From positions 98,716,696 through 98,780,695 of the forward strand of contig NC_135720.1 in the NCBI RefSeq assembly GCF_964656455.1: DNA of 64,000 bases. Reading direction: 5' to 3'. The notes beneath the pieces were generated by a model. That model worked only from the letters and a program-made list of their open reading frames with translations. It ran no database searches and was not told the DNA's origin. Shown piece by piece: positions 35,371 to 46,870 of the stretch; position 1 is the first letter of the stretch, and each line of letters opens with the position of its first letter. The stretch comes from Halichoerus grypus. Its lineage: Eukaryota > Chordata > Mammalia > Carnivora > Phocidae. The translations under genes were made by a program, and so were the position numbers.

Positions 35371-37585
35371 TCCACAGCCTCTCTAGCAGATACACAGCCT
35401 GGAGGAACCAAGACACAGATACATCTTGATAATACAAAGGATGTTAGGACCAAGGGAGCCAGCAGAGTCTGAATGTGTGGCCTCAGGGACACTTGATGAT
35501 TTCTGACACATTCTGCCTACAGCAATAGCAATCCTTAGCCAGTGCCTGATGATTTTGGAGGACTTTTGTTTTCTGCAACATCTAAATCTATCCATCAAGA
35601 AACATGTATCCAGTGCCTACTATGTAAAAGTTCCTGTAGGTACAACTGCCAGATAAAATGCAGTATAAATATGTCCACATCCAAATATTTCAATGAGACA
35701 TACTTAAAAAGTCTTCATCATTCATCTGAAATTCAAATTTAACTGGGAATCCTGTCTGGTTTTCTTTTGTTTTTGCTAAATCTGGCAGCCCTGCCAGTAG
35801 GTGATACATACAGTTGCTTTGTTTCATATTGGTTTTAATTGTCCCTCTCCCTCTTGGTGAGACAATCCACAAACACATGAACAGGAAGCCACCAATTCAG
35901 TGCAGGATCTGGAACATGCCATGTGGCCAGTGTATGTATTAGGTCTATCTTGTAAAGGTTCAAAACTCCTCTCGAAAACAATTTTAAAAAGACAGCTCTC
36001 TCTGCCCAGATGTCTCTCCAGGCTAGATAAGTTCCTGTGGTTGGTATCTTGTTTTATAAGTGATTCATTCTTTGCATTTAGGTAGTCAGGGATGACCCAC
36101 TCAGAAGGGGTAATTAAGGAGAATGTAATAAGGGTGCTGGCAAAGTTAAAAGAAACTAGCAAGGAAGGTGAAATCCATGAAGGCTAGCAAACTTGGGAAA
36201 CCCTGCCAGGCAAGAAGTGGGAGCTATTACTGGAACTCAGTGAGAGTTTAGCTGAGGAAAGAACTAAAAGTTCAACGCTGGTAAGAAATGCAGCCAAGAA
36301 CAAACTGTCGCCCAGCAGGGCAGGAGCCAGGGGAATAAATCTCTTGACCTCTCTCACCTTGTACCCGGCTGATGCCTCCCACTGGGCAAACCCAAGCAGA
36401 AATGAGGGGCCAAGGAAAGCCTGCTGTGACGCCCATGAGAGTCAGCTGCCGCTTCTAAGTGCACAGAGCAAGGGCAGAAGGATGACAAGCAGATCTGAGG
36501 AGGACAAAGATGGAATACCTAGCACATTCTCTCGTATCGAATCATTACCTTTTGTAAAGCACTTCCTTGGCGTTTTATACATGTCTGCAGAGCATCTGTC
36601 CCATCTTATAATATTTTGTTGTTTATTCATCATTTTTTTTCTCTCAGTGATCTATGTGCATCTCTCCTTGAAACCGATGAGAAAGTTATATATGATTTTG
36701 ATCATTTCAAGTATACCATCAGGGCAAAGAAGGCAGAACACAGGCTACCAAATCCTGATTGCCAGTGTCAAAGGAGCAAAACAGGGAAGAAAATGGGATT
36801 GCTCTTCTTCTAGGATCAGAAGATGGTTTGCTTGGTGGGAAGCCGACCAAAAGGACAGTAAGGGAAAAGGGGACAGGCAAGTACCAAGTTCACCCCCTTA
36901 TCACACAGCCTAGAGAAAAGTTGTCCAGCTCAAGCCCACTTCCCTGGGAGGCAGCAACTCATGAGAGGGGTCGCGGGGTCACAACTACAGTACAGGTCCA
37001 TTCTCTTGCTTTTGTTGGCTTATGATTATGTCAAACATAAACAGATTGCTCTGCCCTTCATAAACTTATTCACAAATTTATTCCATAAAACTTCCTTTTT
37101 CCACAGAGCCTGTTAGAGTGTTGATGTCCCATAGGGCAAGAGAAACACCTAGAAATAAATAAGTATGAATATTGTCCTGAAAACTTGAAACTCTTCTAAA
37201 AATCACTTGAGGCTCCTTAACTGCTACATACAAGCAAAGATCTCTTACATGTTGGAGAAATTAACAGTTTGCCTCCCTACTTCACCTTGAAGAAGCATCA
37301 TCTGCCTTGGACAGTGCTCTGGGGACACAGTGGTGGGGTATTTATTAATTAACATTTATCCCAGTCCTCCTAACTAAATTGTATCACCTGAGCTTCTCAT
37401 CAAGGAACCTGATCAAAGCTTTGGTAGAATGTAATCAAATTGTTGAATAGTAAGCAAAACTTTCTAAAGGAATTAAATTTAACTTTGACAGACATGTGCT
37501 ACTTGCTATCACAATATATATTCTTAACTGAAAAGTTTTTTAAAAAGCAGACATCAGGGTTCATTAATTTGCATTTTTCTCTCCT
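35371..37585. other. Mostly unique DNA with an ancient LTR-like piece
   Basis: The part at about 36310-36530 ('cagggcaggagccaggggaa', 'gatgcctcccactgggcaaa', 'cacagagcaagggcagaagg') resembles a common old mammalian LTR end whose name I cannot fix. A 189-codon plus-strand frame (36344-36913) overlaps it. That frame shows no domain beyond a hydrophobic stretch from pyrimidine-rich DNA, so I do not call it a gene. Confidence 0.35.
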
Positions 37586-37589
37586 TCTT

Positions 37590-37968
37590 CTTTTTTTTAA
37601 ATTTTATTTTATCATGTTATGTTAATCACCATACATTACATCATTAGTTTTTGATGTAGTGTTCCGTGATTCATTGTTTGCATATAACACCCAGTGCTCC
37701 ATGCAGTAATTGCCCTCCTTAATACCCATCACCGGGCTAACCCATCCTCCCTCCCCTCTAGAACCCTCAGTTTGTTTCTCAGAGTCCATAGTCTCTCATG
37801 GTTCGTCTCCCCCTCCGATTTCCCCCCTTCATTTTTCCCTTCCTACTATCTTCTTTTTTTTTTTTTTTAACATATAATGTATTATTTGTTTCAGAGGTAC
37901 AGGTCTGTGATTCAACAGTCTTACACAATTCACAGTGCTCACCACAGCACATACCCTCCCCAGTCATA
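37590..37968 (-). mobile_element. L1 3' UTR-only insertion with two-part 3' UTR, minus strand
   Basis: Reverse complement of an L1 3' end. At the low-coordinate side is the terminal module ('catcattagtttttgatgta', 'cagtgctccatgcagtaatt', polypyrimidine 37740-37850). A T-run follows at 37854-37868, then the upstream module ('catataatgtattatttgtt', 'ttcacagtgctcaccacagc'). The module order equals that of the plus-strand L1 at 9865-11450. No ORF2 sequence remains. Confidence 0.88.
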
Positions 37969-38449
37969 TCCCTCATTCTGAGGGAAATAAGCAGCATCAT
38001 GGGGAGGCCAATGTAGCAAGGTATTGATGCCTCCACCAACAGGCAGCAAGGATAGGAAGCCTGTCAACAACTAAGTAAATAAGCTTGGAAGTAGATCTTC
38101 TGTGTCCTACCAACAGCTGTGCGAGTGAGCCTGGAAATGGCTTTTCCTCACTCGAACCCCAAGATGACTGCATGCCTGGCCAACATTTTGCAGCCTGTGG
38201 GGGATCCTAACCAACATAAACTTTGATAATGAAAGTGTGGTGCTGTTCTAACAGAAATCCAAAATATGGAGGTGGCTTTAGAACTAGGCTGTGAGTGGGC
38301 TTTGAGTAAGGTGCTAGTTAATGCTTTAAGTGCCTTGAACACACTAGAATTTTGGACTCTGAGGACACAGCAGGTGATGGCTTAGAGAAAAGTGAGAAAA
38401 GTCTTACTGGAAACCAGCTGCAAAACAATAGATATCTACACCCCTCTAC
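37969..38449. other. Non-coding, no recognised element
   Basis: Unique-looking sequence with no feature I can support. Confidence 0.4.
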
Positions 38450-38540
38450 CACATAGGATTTTTCTGAAGATTAAATGAGTTAATGTATGAGAGCGTTAAA
38501 CATAGTGCCTAGTACACTGTAATATACTCAATAAATAATA
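38450..38540 (+). mobile_element. MIR 3'-end fragment
   Basis: 'gaagattaaatgagttaatg' and 'taaacatagtgcctagtaca' followed by 'ctcaataaataatatt' is the canonical MIR 3' end. Confidence 0.75.
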
Positions 38541-39312
38541 TTAAAACAGATTCATTGATAGAAGCTGACAATAGAAACAATAAGAATAGTGAATCTTTGC
38601 AATAAAAGCATAGAATTAGACATGAAAACAAAAAGCAAACATTCTAGAAACATTTACTTAGAAGAAAACATCTCAGCAGCCCCTACAGGAATAATTGTAT
38701 TTCTACCCTGCATAATAATGGCTCTTTTCGTAATTACTCTTGTCATCGTACATGTAAAACAGTATTTCATCAACATTTCCTCAAAACCAGTATCCTTCAT
38801 TTTTGTTTGTTTGTTTGTTTCTGTTGATATACCACTACTTTTCTAGTTATACTATCAGGAAACTCTTCTTTGCTTTCCAACCCCTAACTTAATTAATTAT
38901 CCAATCCTATTGATTCTTTAAATGTCTTATCCACCCACCATTTCCTTTTCTTTATATTTCAAGCTCCTTTGTCCAGCCCTGTTCACACCACACCTAGTCT
39001 ATGCTAATTCTTGTACAATTCCACACCCCTTCTGTCTGTGACTGCTAACATTGACCCCCATTCACACAGACAACCAGGACTGAAACTCAAGATCCCTTCT
39101 TGATTTCTTTTCTTCACTTCTCACATTTAATCAGTAATTGAGTCCTACTGAGGACTGCAAGTAGGGTGAGAAAAGACAAGAGTCAAGGATACACTTGATG
39201 AGACCAGTAATATCGTTAAAGAAGTTTTGGAGACATGCTTCCCCCAAAATCAAGAAAATAATTTCAATAAGATAATGCTAAACAAAGGTGAATGCAAAAT
39301 TAAAGAGATTTC
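38541..39312. other. Non-coding, no recognised element
   Basis: AT-rich to neutral, with a small (TTTG)n tract at about 38802-38820. No gene is supported. Confidence 0.4.
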
Positions 39313-39385
39313 ATTTTTTTTTAATAGCGGTATACTTGACATATAATATTATAGTTTTAAGTATACAACGTAACAATTCAATAAA
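39313..39385 (-). mobile_element. Old L1 3'-end fragment, minus strand
   Basis: 'agcggtatacttgacatata' followed by 'ttttaagtatacaacgtaac' is the reverse complement of an L1M/L1MB 3' end. A SINE inserted next to it. Confidence 0.5.
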
Positions 39386-39400
39386 AATAAAGAAGTTTGA

Positions 39401-39605
39401 GGGGCGCTTGGGTGGCACAGTCAGTTAAGCAACCAACTCTTGGTTTCGGCTCAGGTAGTGATCTCAGGGTCATGAGATTGAGCCCCATGTCAGGCTCCAT
39501 GCTCAGCATGGAGTCTGCTTAAGACTCTCCCTCCCTCTCCCTCTGCCCCTCCCCCATCGCATGCGCGTGCACCACACTCTCTCAAATAAATAAACAAATC
39601 TTTTA
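39401..39605 (+). mobile_element. Can-SINE (older type), plus strand
   Basis: The head 'ggggcgcttgggtggcacag' with 'caaccaactcttggtttcgg' marks an older subfamily. Duplications of AAAAATAAAGAAGTTTGA lie at 39383-39400 and 39606-39623. A following GGGG is shared, so the exact left boundary is ambiguous by a few bases. Confidence 0.95.
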
Positions 39606-39674
39606 AAAAATAAAGAAGTTTGAGGGGACAAATAACATAAATTGAGCACTTCTCTGTGCCACATGCTATAGAAG

Positions 39675-39785
39675 TTCATTCTTTCATTTATCCAACAAAT
39701 ATTTACTGAGGACCAACTATGTCCCCAATACTACGTAAAGTACTAGCTACACCTCTGGACACACAGCACTGAAAAGTACAGACAC
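39675..39785 (+). mobile_element. L2-like fragment
   Basis: 'tccaacaaatatttactgag' with 'gaccaactatgtccccaata' and 'ggacacacagcactgaaaag' follows the L2 pattern of an animal-wide CR1-clade LINE relic. Confidence 0.55.
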
Positions 39786-39814
39786 CATACCACTCACAGT
39801 TTTACAATATAAAA

Positions 39815-40005
39815 TTATTATCTTATTTGATCTTCATAAAAGCCACAAGGTTGGTACTATATCCTTATTTTTCAGATGAAGAAACTGAGGCTCCACTAAG
39901 TTATGTAATTTATAAAAGATGACAAAGATATAAAGTTATGGGATGACCATTAAAGCCCAGGTTAGACTGATTCTAAGGTCAAGTGCTTTCTACTATATGA
40001 CCCTC
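39815..40005 (-). mobile_element. MIR SINE, minus strand
   Basis: Reverse-complement MIR blocks: 'gatcttcataaaagccacaa', 'ttcagatgaagaaactgagg', 'aaagcccaggttagactgat' and 'ttctaaggtcaagtgctttc'. Confidence 0.8.
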
Positions 40006-40249
40006 TCTTACTAGGATGAGCATTAAAATTTGGCACTGGAATAGGCACCCATACATAAGTAAGTTCAATTTCTGTACGGTGGCAGAAGTAGCAATTTTAT
40101 TCCCCCTATAAACTGTGATAATTTGAACATTCCAAAAAGTCCCAAACACAAAGTTTTCCCACAGGTTTGATCATTTATTCTCTACAAATAATAACAACAA
40201 TAATAATAATACCGTAAACACTACATTCCATTGCAATAAAGACTAAACA

Positions 40250-40440
40250 AAGACTCTCGAGTTAGATTTGATTTGAATCCTAGCTCTGCTACTAAATGAC
40301 TGTGCATTCCAGGCAAATTACTTAACCTCCTCAAGTCTCAATTTCCTCATCAGTAAAATGGAGATAATAATAGTGCCTATTTCATTGCGTTGTTGTAAGG
40401 ATTAAATGATATAAAATGCTTTTCTTGCATATGGAGTAAA
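40250..40440 (+). mobile_element. MIR SINE, plus strand
   Basis: 'ttgaatcctagctctgctac', 'aattacttaacctcctcaag', 'tttcctcatcagtaaaatgg' and 'gttgtaaggattaaatgata' are in consensus order. It lies 245 bp from an oppositely oriented MIR. Confidence 0.88.
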
Positions 40441-41499
40441 TCCTCTGAATATTAGTTTATTAGAAGTTTCATGGGATAAAATAATAACCAAGACATTGCT
40501 ACTAAGAGCTTTCATTCTATTAAGAAGAGTTAGGCACATAAAAAAATCTAACTATAAATACAATGAGGTAGCATGAAATAATAAAAGTAGATGCAAGATA
40601 CTTTCAGAGAACAGAGGAAGGTGCAATAACTTCTGTCCCAGGGAAACATTTCAGTGATTACATAATTTTCTCAATGATATATTTCATTTTTCAGTTGCTT
40701 CATTAATACAATATGTAGTTTTGGAAAATTTATTTTAGAAGCAGTGTCAACACTGGGATACTTTCCTTAAAAAAAAAATTCCAGGAAGATCCCAGGTAGA
40801 CTTTCCCAAAAGGATAGTCAAAAACCATCCTTAATTCTCCTCCAGTGCTTCTCCACAATCAACAAAAAAGGTGGAAACGACCTTCCAGGTCCCCAGACAA
40901 ATGAACTGACAGCTCTGTGAAGAAGGCACCATGCGTTAGAGAGAAATGAGGCTCAGATGCCTAAACAGAATTTTGTCTAGCTGGTCCTCCCTTTGGAGGG
41001 GGCTGGTCTGTGCACGTGTTCTTACTAGGTTCTGGAAATGTGAGTATGCATGAGGAAGGATGAGATTCCATTATATAACCTCGAGGTGGTTTTCCAATTT
41101 CTGTTATTGCTTTCCTGAGGTAAGAGTTGATAAATAAATGATGCTAAGTAGTTGTCTACAGTGTTCATGTGTTCTACCTGTTGGTATAAAATGTGGCTAT
41201 TGTTTTGTCTTGATGTTACAGAATTAAAAAGGAATAGCTGCATGACACTCAAGGGAAAAAAACATTCCTTTAAAAGCACAAAGCAAGTATTCCTATAATG
41301 AAAAGACAAAAAGTTCTTATCCCCGATTAAATAATAACTGAACCAATACACCAAGATTCAAAAATATGGTAAATGCTTTTGTCTTAATTAGATGTAATTT
41401 TTTTTAATTTGGAATATATGTCCATTGAAAGTGTTTATCTCTGCTAATAATTAAATAAGAGCAAATTAAAGAAGATGTACAGCATTTGTTGTTGTTGTT
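40441..41499. other. Non-coding, no recognised element
   Basis: Unique-looking DNA. The minus-strand frame at 41025-41354 (109 codons) has no supporting feature. Confidence 0.4.
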
Positions 41500-41990
41500 A
41501 TTTAACATGAGAAAAACACTATGTAGTGCTCAGTACTTGATGCTGGTGAGGTGAAGCGGAATTTGGAATTCTTATTTACCATTGGTATATGGCGCCATGT
41601 TTTTGGAAAAGCATAATAGCCAAATATAGCAAATGACACAAAAATTATCATCTCCTACTGCCGTATAAAGATTATCTGGGGAATTTATGCTCAGGAAATA
41701 TTTCAACATAACCAAAATATTTTAAGAGAGATCACAGCAGAATATTTATAACAGAAAAAGAAGGTAGAAACCAGTAAAGGTTCACTGTAAGAGAATAATA
41801 TGACAAATTTGGAACTTGTAACTATTGTGATACCATGCAGTGGATACATGGAAAATGCTTAGTAAGTAAAAAAGCAGACAGTAAAATCATATGCATATAC
41901 AGGCAATTACATAAAATAGACATATATGGATGGATTCAAGGGCCTTTTGAAAACGGGCAAACGTCAATTATCTCATAACCATATAATCTG
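41500..41990 (+). mobile_element. Possible very old L1 3' fragment
   Basis: Segments such as 'tttggaattcttatttacca', 'tggtatatggcgccatgttt' and 'aaagcagacagtaaaatcat' loosely follow an old L1M 3' region. Divergence is high. Confidence 0.35.
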
Positions 41991-41999
41991 CCTTTTTTC

Positions 42000-44900
42000 A
42001 AAATATTTTTCTAATTATACACCTTTTATTCCAAAAATAAAGAGATCCATGTACAAACTAAGAAAAATTCCAAAATCTCACCCTTAAATACCTTTTAATA
42101 CATTCTTGCATTCACCCAATAAGAATCCATTCAACCTTCAGACACTTTAAAAATAAATTAATCATCAAGCATTATTTAGCACACATTCATATCCAATTAA
42201 GATCCACTCAAGACTCCACATAAAACAAATTATCTAGACCCATCAACAACTTATATGCTTCTAAGATCAAATGGACACTATCTAAATGTCCTATACACTT
42301 AGAAGAACATAGTATCCAAGTAGGACTATATTAATGTATAGGAAAAAATAATATAGCAGGAGAAAAGTTCACTGGCAAAATTTTTATCTAATAAATAAAC
42401 GTCTGTTGACATGGGGGCACGGCTGACACGATATGGCACAACATGACATGACATTTTGTTACAGGTGTCCGTTGTCCAGTTCTGAAGGCTGAATGAGTAT
42501 CTAAAACAATAGGCAAATGCTAAAGGGAAGAGGCTTTATCTTCTTAATTTGGGATTTGCTTTATGCGCCCCACATTACTTGGTATGATAAAGAAAACACT
42601 TGTTTCCATCCATCAGAGAAGACAGCACTGAAGAAGGACAATGGTGCGGCTCACTGGGTGTAACAGTGGCATTGGGAAGCCATGAAGTCAGGAATAGAGT
42701 ATGTTGGCCTAACACAAGTACCTTTGAGGGGAAAGGAGGAGGATGGGTGGGTCTGAGAAAAAGCTGCATAAGAGAGGTCTGGCGCTACACGTTGGAAACT
42801 CTCCAAACTGCTGGTGAAAAGAATACCACGTTCACCATTCATTCACCAAAGGGCTTCATAAACATGACAAATGGGGTTTGTATAGTGCTTTAAATTCCTT
42901 AGTGAAAGGTGTTTCACAGACACAAATAGGCAAACTATAAAATCCAAATCCAACATTTCAGGGGAGCTGTCTGATGGAAGCAGCAAGACTTTCCCTGCCC
43001 TACTAGTTTTCCTTCAGAATCAGTTTCACTTGCCCTAAAATTTCAAAAAGAGAACAACCCATGAGAGTGAATGCCCCTGCAGGTTGGTTGTCTTTTCTCC
43101 AGCTTTCAGTGTCTGGCAAGCTGAAGGAGAAGTTGAAAATGCAAGAGTTATTTTACAGGGATGGGTGCTTGGGAGTGGAGCATGGAGGAGCCGTAAAGAA
43201 AAGTCTTTCCTTTGGCCATTCTGTTTCACTTTCCACAGGCGGACTACTTTCTTCATCATTTATCCCAACTGACAAGTACAAGCACTTTGGGCCCTAACTG
43301 AATGTGAACATTGTCAAAAGGAATTGGGCTAACGGGAGGCATCTGCAGCTCCATTCCCATTGCATTCTGGTGGGGGCTACGTCAGCCCATGTGGCAGGGA
43401 GGCTGGTGGGCAGACACCCCCGCAGACGGAGCCTCACATACCGTATGCATCATGACTAACCATAAAAACAGTCACAATGAATCAGCTGTGCGGTGGAGAG
43501 CCTCCTTGGAACCTTCACATTCGATTTCCATCTGGCTGACATCTGCAGGTTGCAGTCAGCAGCTGGATTCAGAGCAGAGATTCGGGACTAACCCACAACC
43601 CCCGGTCGGCGGGGTCTTCCTCACTGGTCTGAGCCACTGGTTTGAAAGGCTTTACTGGTTTGAGAGAGCTCGTGGTAGACTGGACTGTGTTTGCAGATGG
43701 GTAAGGGCTTCATTTTTAAGGAATATTTGTGTATCAGTGAGTGCGTCTGACCTCTTGAATACACAGTTCCTAGAAGGGGTCAGAGAGCTTCGAGGGGAGA
43801 AAAATCCATTCAGTCAGGAATTCCAATACAAATACCAGTTTAGAAAACGAGCTAATCCGCTTTGACAACATGTTGTCACTGGAGAGTTGCAAAAAAGGAA
43901 TTAAACATAAATACAACTTTAAAAATTAGAGGCCCCACAATTTAACAGCTTAAGTTTGCTTCAAAGGGACAGCAGGGAAGCAGCAGTGCGTTTCGGGTGA
44001 CAGCTTGGAATTCGCTGGCTCTCCACTCTGTTCAGGTACAGGTCTGATGGTAACACGAGCTTTCCAACTTGTTTCAAACTGAAGTATTATGAAAAGGTAA
44101 ATTATGTTTTGTATTCATGACTGAAAGCATTTTACTTTAAAGCCAGTGCGGCTGATGCTGTCAAGGTAGAGATTCAAGTTTTATGTACAACGCCTCCAGC
44201 CCAGCTGATGTGAGTGAGGCAACATGACAGCTTGTAATAAGTAATTTTTATACAGTTACATTTATCACTCAAGTAGGCTTGGCAATATTAAACACAGACC
44301 TTAAAACACTGCTGAAGAGGAGGACAGGATCTGGAGGCCATGGGGGCTTTTCTCCCCTCTTAGTGCAAGGGCGGGTGCAGATCGGGTTCTTTTAAATTTC
44401 TCTCCAGCATGTATTCCTGTTAATGTGGCACTTTTTAAGATATGCGTCCAAATGCTTTCCTACTGTTAATATATCACTAAGAGGTTAAGAATGGAATGAC
44501 CCCATTTGGCCCAAAGGATGTTATTTCAGGCTTTAATGAATTAGATATTGCTACCATTTTCAGGTGAAAATCAATTGCCTCAATTAACAAATTTCCACCA
44601 ATCCAAATATTTACAAAATGGAAGGCCCCACGTCTGCAATTTCTGCTACATTATGCCTTCGTTTCCCCTAAAGCTGTTCCCTTTGCGTTCTTCATTAGCA
44701 TCTCATTTTTGTTAAAGCCATGAGGTCAGCTATGTGTCTGCAATGGCATGAGGCTTTCATGCTTTCAAAAGCTGACAGTTTGGGTATTCGTTCTCTGAGA
44801 CTTTCCACAGAGTGGAGTTTTGCTTTTTAGCAGTTACTCAATTATGTTTAAAGTTGAGGAAACAAAGGAATTCGTCGAATTCCCCTACTTATAGAACACC

Positions 44901-45039
44901 CGTGCACAGGATCTATATTTACATTACCAGGTAAGAATATATGCCTGTGTTTAATGGTACTTTTTTTCAGATCCAGATAGATGCCTATATGTGTGTATAC
45001 ATATATACACCCTTTAGAGTTTCAAGCACACTTATCCAT
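42000..45039. promoter_or_regulatory. Repeat-poor 3-kb block, possible conserved non-coding regulatory DNA
   Basis: This is the longest stretch in the window without a recognisable interspersed repeat. It has balanced base composition and carries some CpG (about 43380-43620 and 44340-44390). The decamer TGACAGCTTG occurs twice, at 43998-44007 and 44225-44234, with a third TGACAG at 44773. CAGCTG E-boxes occur near 43488, 43560 and 44204, and a CCAAT-type site lies near 44597. A 184-codon frame (43311-43865) has no domain. The regulatory role is inference from composition only. Confidence 0.3.
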
Positions 45040-45235
45040 TTTTACTCATTTAATCTTATTAGCTTTCTGAGATGGGTAGTATTTTTAAACTCATGTGTCT
45101 ATTAGATAAGAAAATTAAAGTACAGTAAGGTTCAATAATTCTTAAAAGGTCACACATCTAGTAAATAGTGTAGCCAGGATATGAACTTGGGCAGTCTGAC
45201 TATAGCATCTACACTCCTACCCACTATGCTAAACA
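45040..45235 (-). mobile_element. MIR SINE, minus strand
   Basis: 'tttactcatttaatcttatt', 'gctttctgagatgggtagta', 'aaaggtcacacatctagtaa' and 'tgaacttgggcagtctgact' give the complete reverse-complement order. Confidence 0.85.
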
Positions 45236-45589
45236 GTCTTTAAAAACAAAATGCAGGGGGAAAGTTTTCTCTAATAAAACAAAACAAAGTGTTCATTCCT
45301 TTCAGCTGAATTAGATAGAGGAAATTCCATTCATCAGGATAAAGCTCTGTTCACACCAATTTGCACTTATCCATCAGAAGATGTCAGGTACTTTTGTAAG
45401 CATTTAATTGGGCTTCCCACATCTTTCTTTTGGGTTGCCTATACAGAAAGTAAATTTAAAAAGAGGCAAAGTACTTTTCTCCTAAACCCTAGCTCAAACA
45501 AGTTAAATTGAGCTAGTATGGATTCACTTGAACTATGAAGCCAAAATTCCTTTGGCCTGCGGCAACCAGGATTCAACCCCACTTTTCCA
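45236..45589. other. Non-coding, no recognised element
   Basis: Unique-looking DNA with nothing to annotate. Confidence 0.4.
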
Positions 45590-45730
45590 ATGTGGCTCCC
45601 AAACACGCATTTGTTCCACAAACACGTGTTGAATGCCCACTGTGTGCCAGGCATTGTGTTCAGATCCAGAGAAAAACAGTGGCAAACAAAATTAAATATA
45701 ATTCCTCTCTAATGGAATTTACAGTCTAGT
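45590..45730 (+). mobile_element. L2-like fragment
   Basis: 'ttgaatgcccactgtgtgcc', 'aggcattgtgttcagatcca' and 'ctaatggaatttacagtcta' follow the same L2 pattern as at 39675. Confidence 0.65.
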
Positions 45731-45895
45731 GTTGTTGGCCCAAGATGTTCCAGTGACTGCCATATAATAGGACACACAGATAAAATGGACATGGTTCCTA
45801 CCATATGGAAGCCAACATCTATAAGTGGGAGGCAGATATATAAATAAGGAAGCACTATCAGCATTAAAATTGCCCTGTCAAGTGTATATATCGTG

Positions 45896-46100
45896 GGGCG
45901 CCTGGGTGGCTCAGCTGGTTAAGCGACTGCCTTCGGCTCAGGTCATGATCCTGGAGTCCCTGGATCGAGTCCCGCATCGGGCTCCCTGCTCGGCAGGGAG
46001 TCTGCTTCTCCCTCTGACCCTCCCAACCCTCCCCCCCTCATGTGCTCTCTCTCTCAGTCTCTCTCTCTCAAATAAATAAATAAAATCTTTAAAAAAAAAA
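45896..46100 (+). mobile_element. Young-type Can-SINE, plus strand
   Basis: Complete copy, closest in sequence to the one at 24045. Perfect 16-bp duplications AAGTGTATATATCGTG lie at 45880-45895 and 46101-46116. The perfect duplication and low divergence make it one of the youngest insertions here. Confidence 0.98.
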
Positions 46101-46116
46101 AAGTGTATATATCGTG

Positions 46117-46645
46117 AACCATGTGATTAAAGAAACTTACAGAGTATTGTGGTCCAATTGCCTCTTATCCCCCAACTATAAAACAATCTGCCATTCAAAA
46201 TAGCAAACATATGTGTGAGAAATATAATTATAGTTTCCTTTGAGGTCATTCAAACATGAAAGAAGCTAAAGAATATGTTAATTCTAATTCTTACCAATCC
46301 CAAATATAAATTTCACTGCCATCTCTGAAAATCACACCTACCATCTTTAGACCACCAACTGTATGTGTTGAAAAGAAAACAATCCCCTGACTCTGGAAAC
46401 TTTTGAATGAAAGCTGGAACTACCATTCTTGTACATGCAGGGAAATTGGATCAGTGAAGTAAAGCCTCTGTTATGATTCCACCTAACCCACAGAGAAATT
46501 CTGGGGGAAAAAAATCTAATGTAAACAGGTTTGTCTCTGGCATTTGTGTAGAAACAGAAGAAATTCATCCAGAAGACCATATTATAACATCGCCAGTGAA
46601 CTCACTCTCATTTGGATACTTAATGTGATTCCAATTGCTCTGGAG
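46117..46645. other. Non-coding, no recognised element
   Basis: Unique-looking sequence. Nothing can be supported. Confidence 0.4.
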
Positions 46646-46870
46646 CAGTGGTTCTCAACCAGGGGTGATTTTGCCCCCCAGGGACCTTCGGTGATTATCT
46701 GGGGACAAACTGGTTGCCATACCTGGTCGGGGGGGGGGGGTTGCTACTGGCCTTCAGTGGGCAGAGGCCAAGGCTACTGCCAAACATCCTACAGTGCACA
46801 GGAGAGCCCCCACAACAACAACAAAAATTCTGACCCGAAATATCAATAGTCCCAAGGTTGAGAAACCCTG
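46646..46870 (+). mobile_element. MER5A (hAT-Charlie non-autonomous DNA transposon)
   Basis: Near-complete copy with inverted termini CAGTGGTTCTCAACC and GGTTGAGAAACCCTG. An internal G-run lies at about 46731-46740. Flanks CTCTGGAG and CTCTACAA may be an eroded 8-bp duplication. Confidence 0.93.

Noticed and set aside
36344..36913. 189-codon plus-strand open frame with a hydrophobic stretch
   Set aside because: It overlaps an old LTR-like repeat, the hydrophobic part comes from a T-rich run, and no domain or splice structure is seen.
43311..43865. 184-codon plus-strand open frame in the repeat-poor block
   Set aside because: Length is within chance for moderately GC-rich DNA. The peptide is Trp/Cys-rich without a recognisable fold, and the acceptor-donor pair within it bounds only a few bases.
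45825..46079. Recurrent open frames starting with GAWVAQ-type sequence (also at 23969, 30502 and 14549 on the minus strand)
   Set aside because: They are translations of Can-SINE copies and explain each other by repeat identity.
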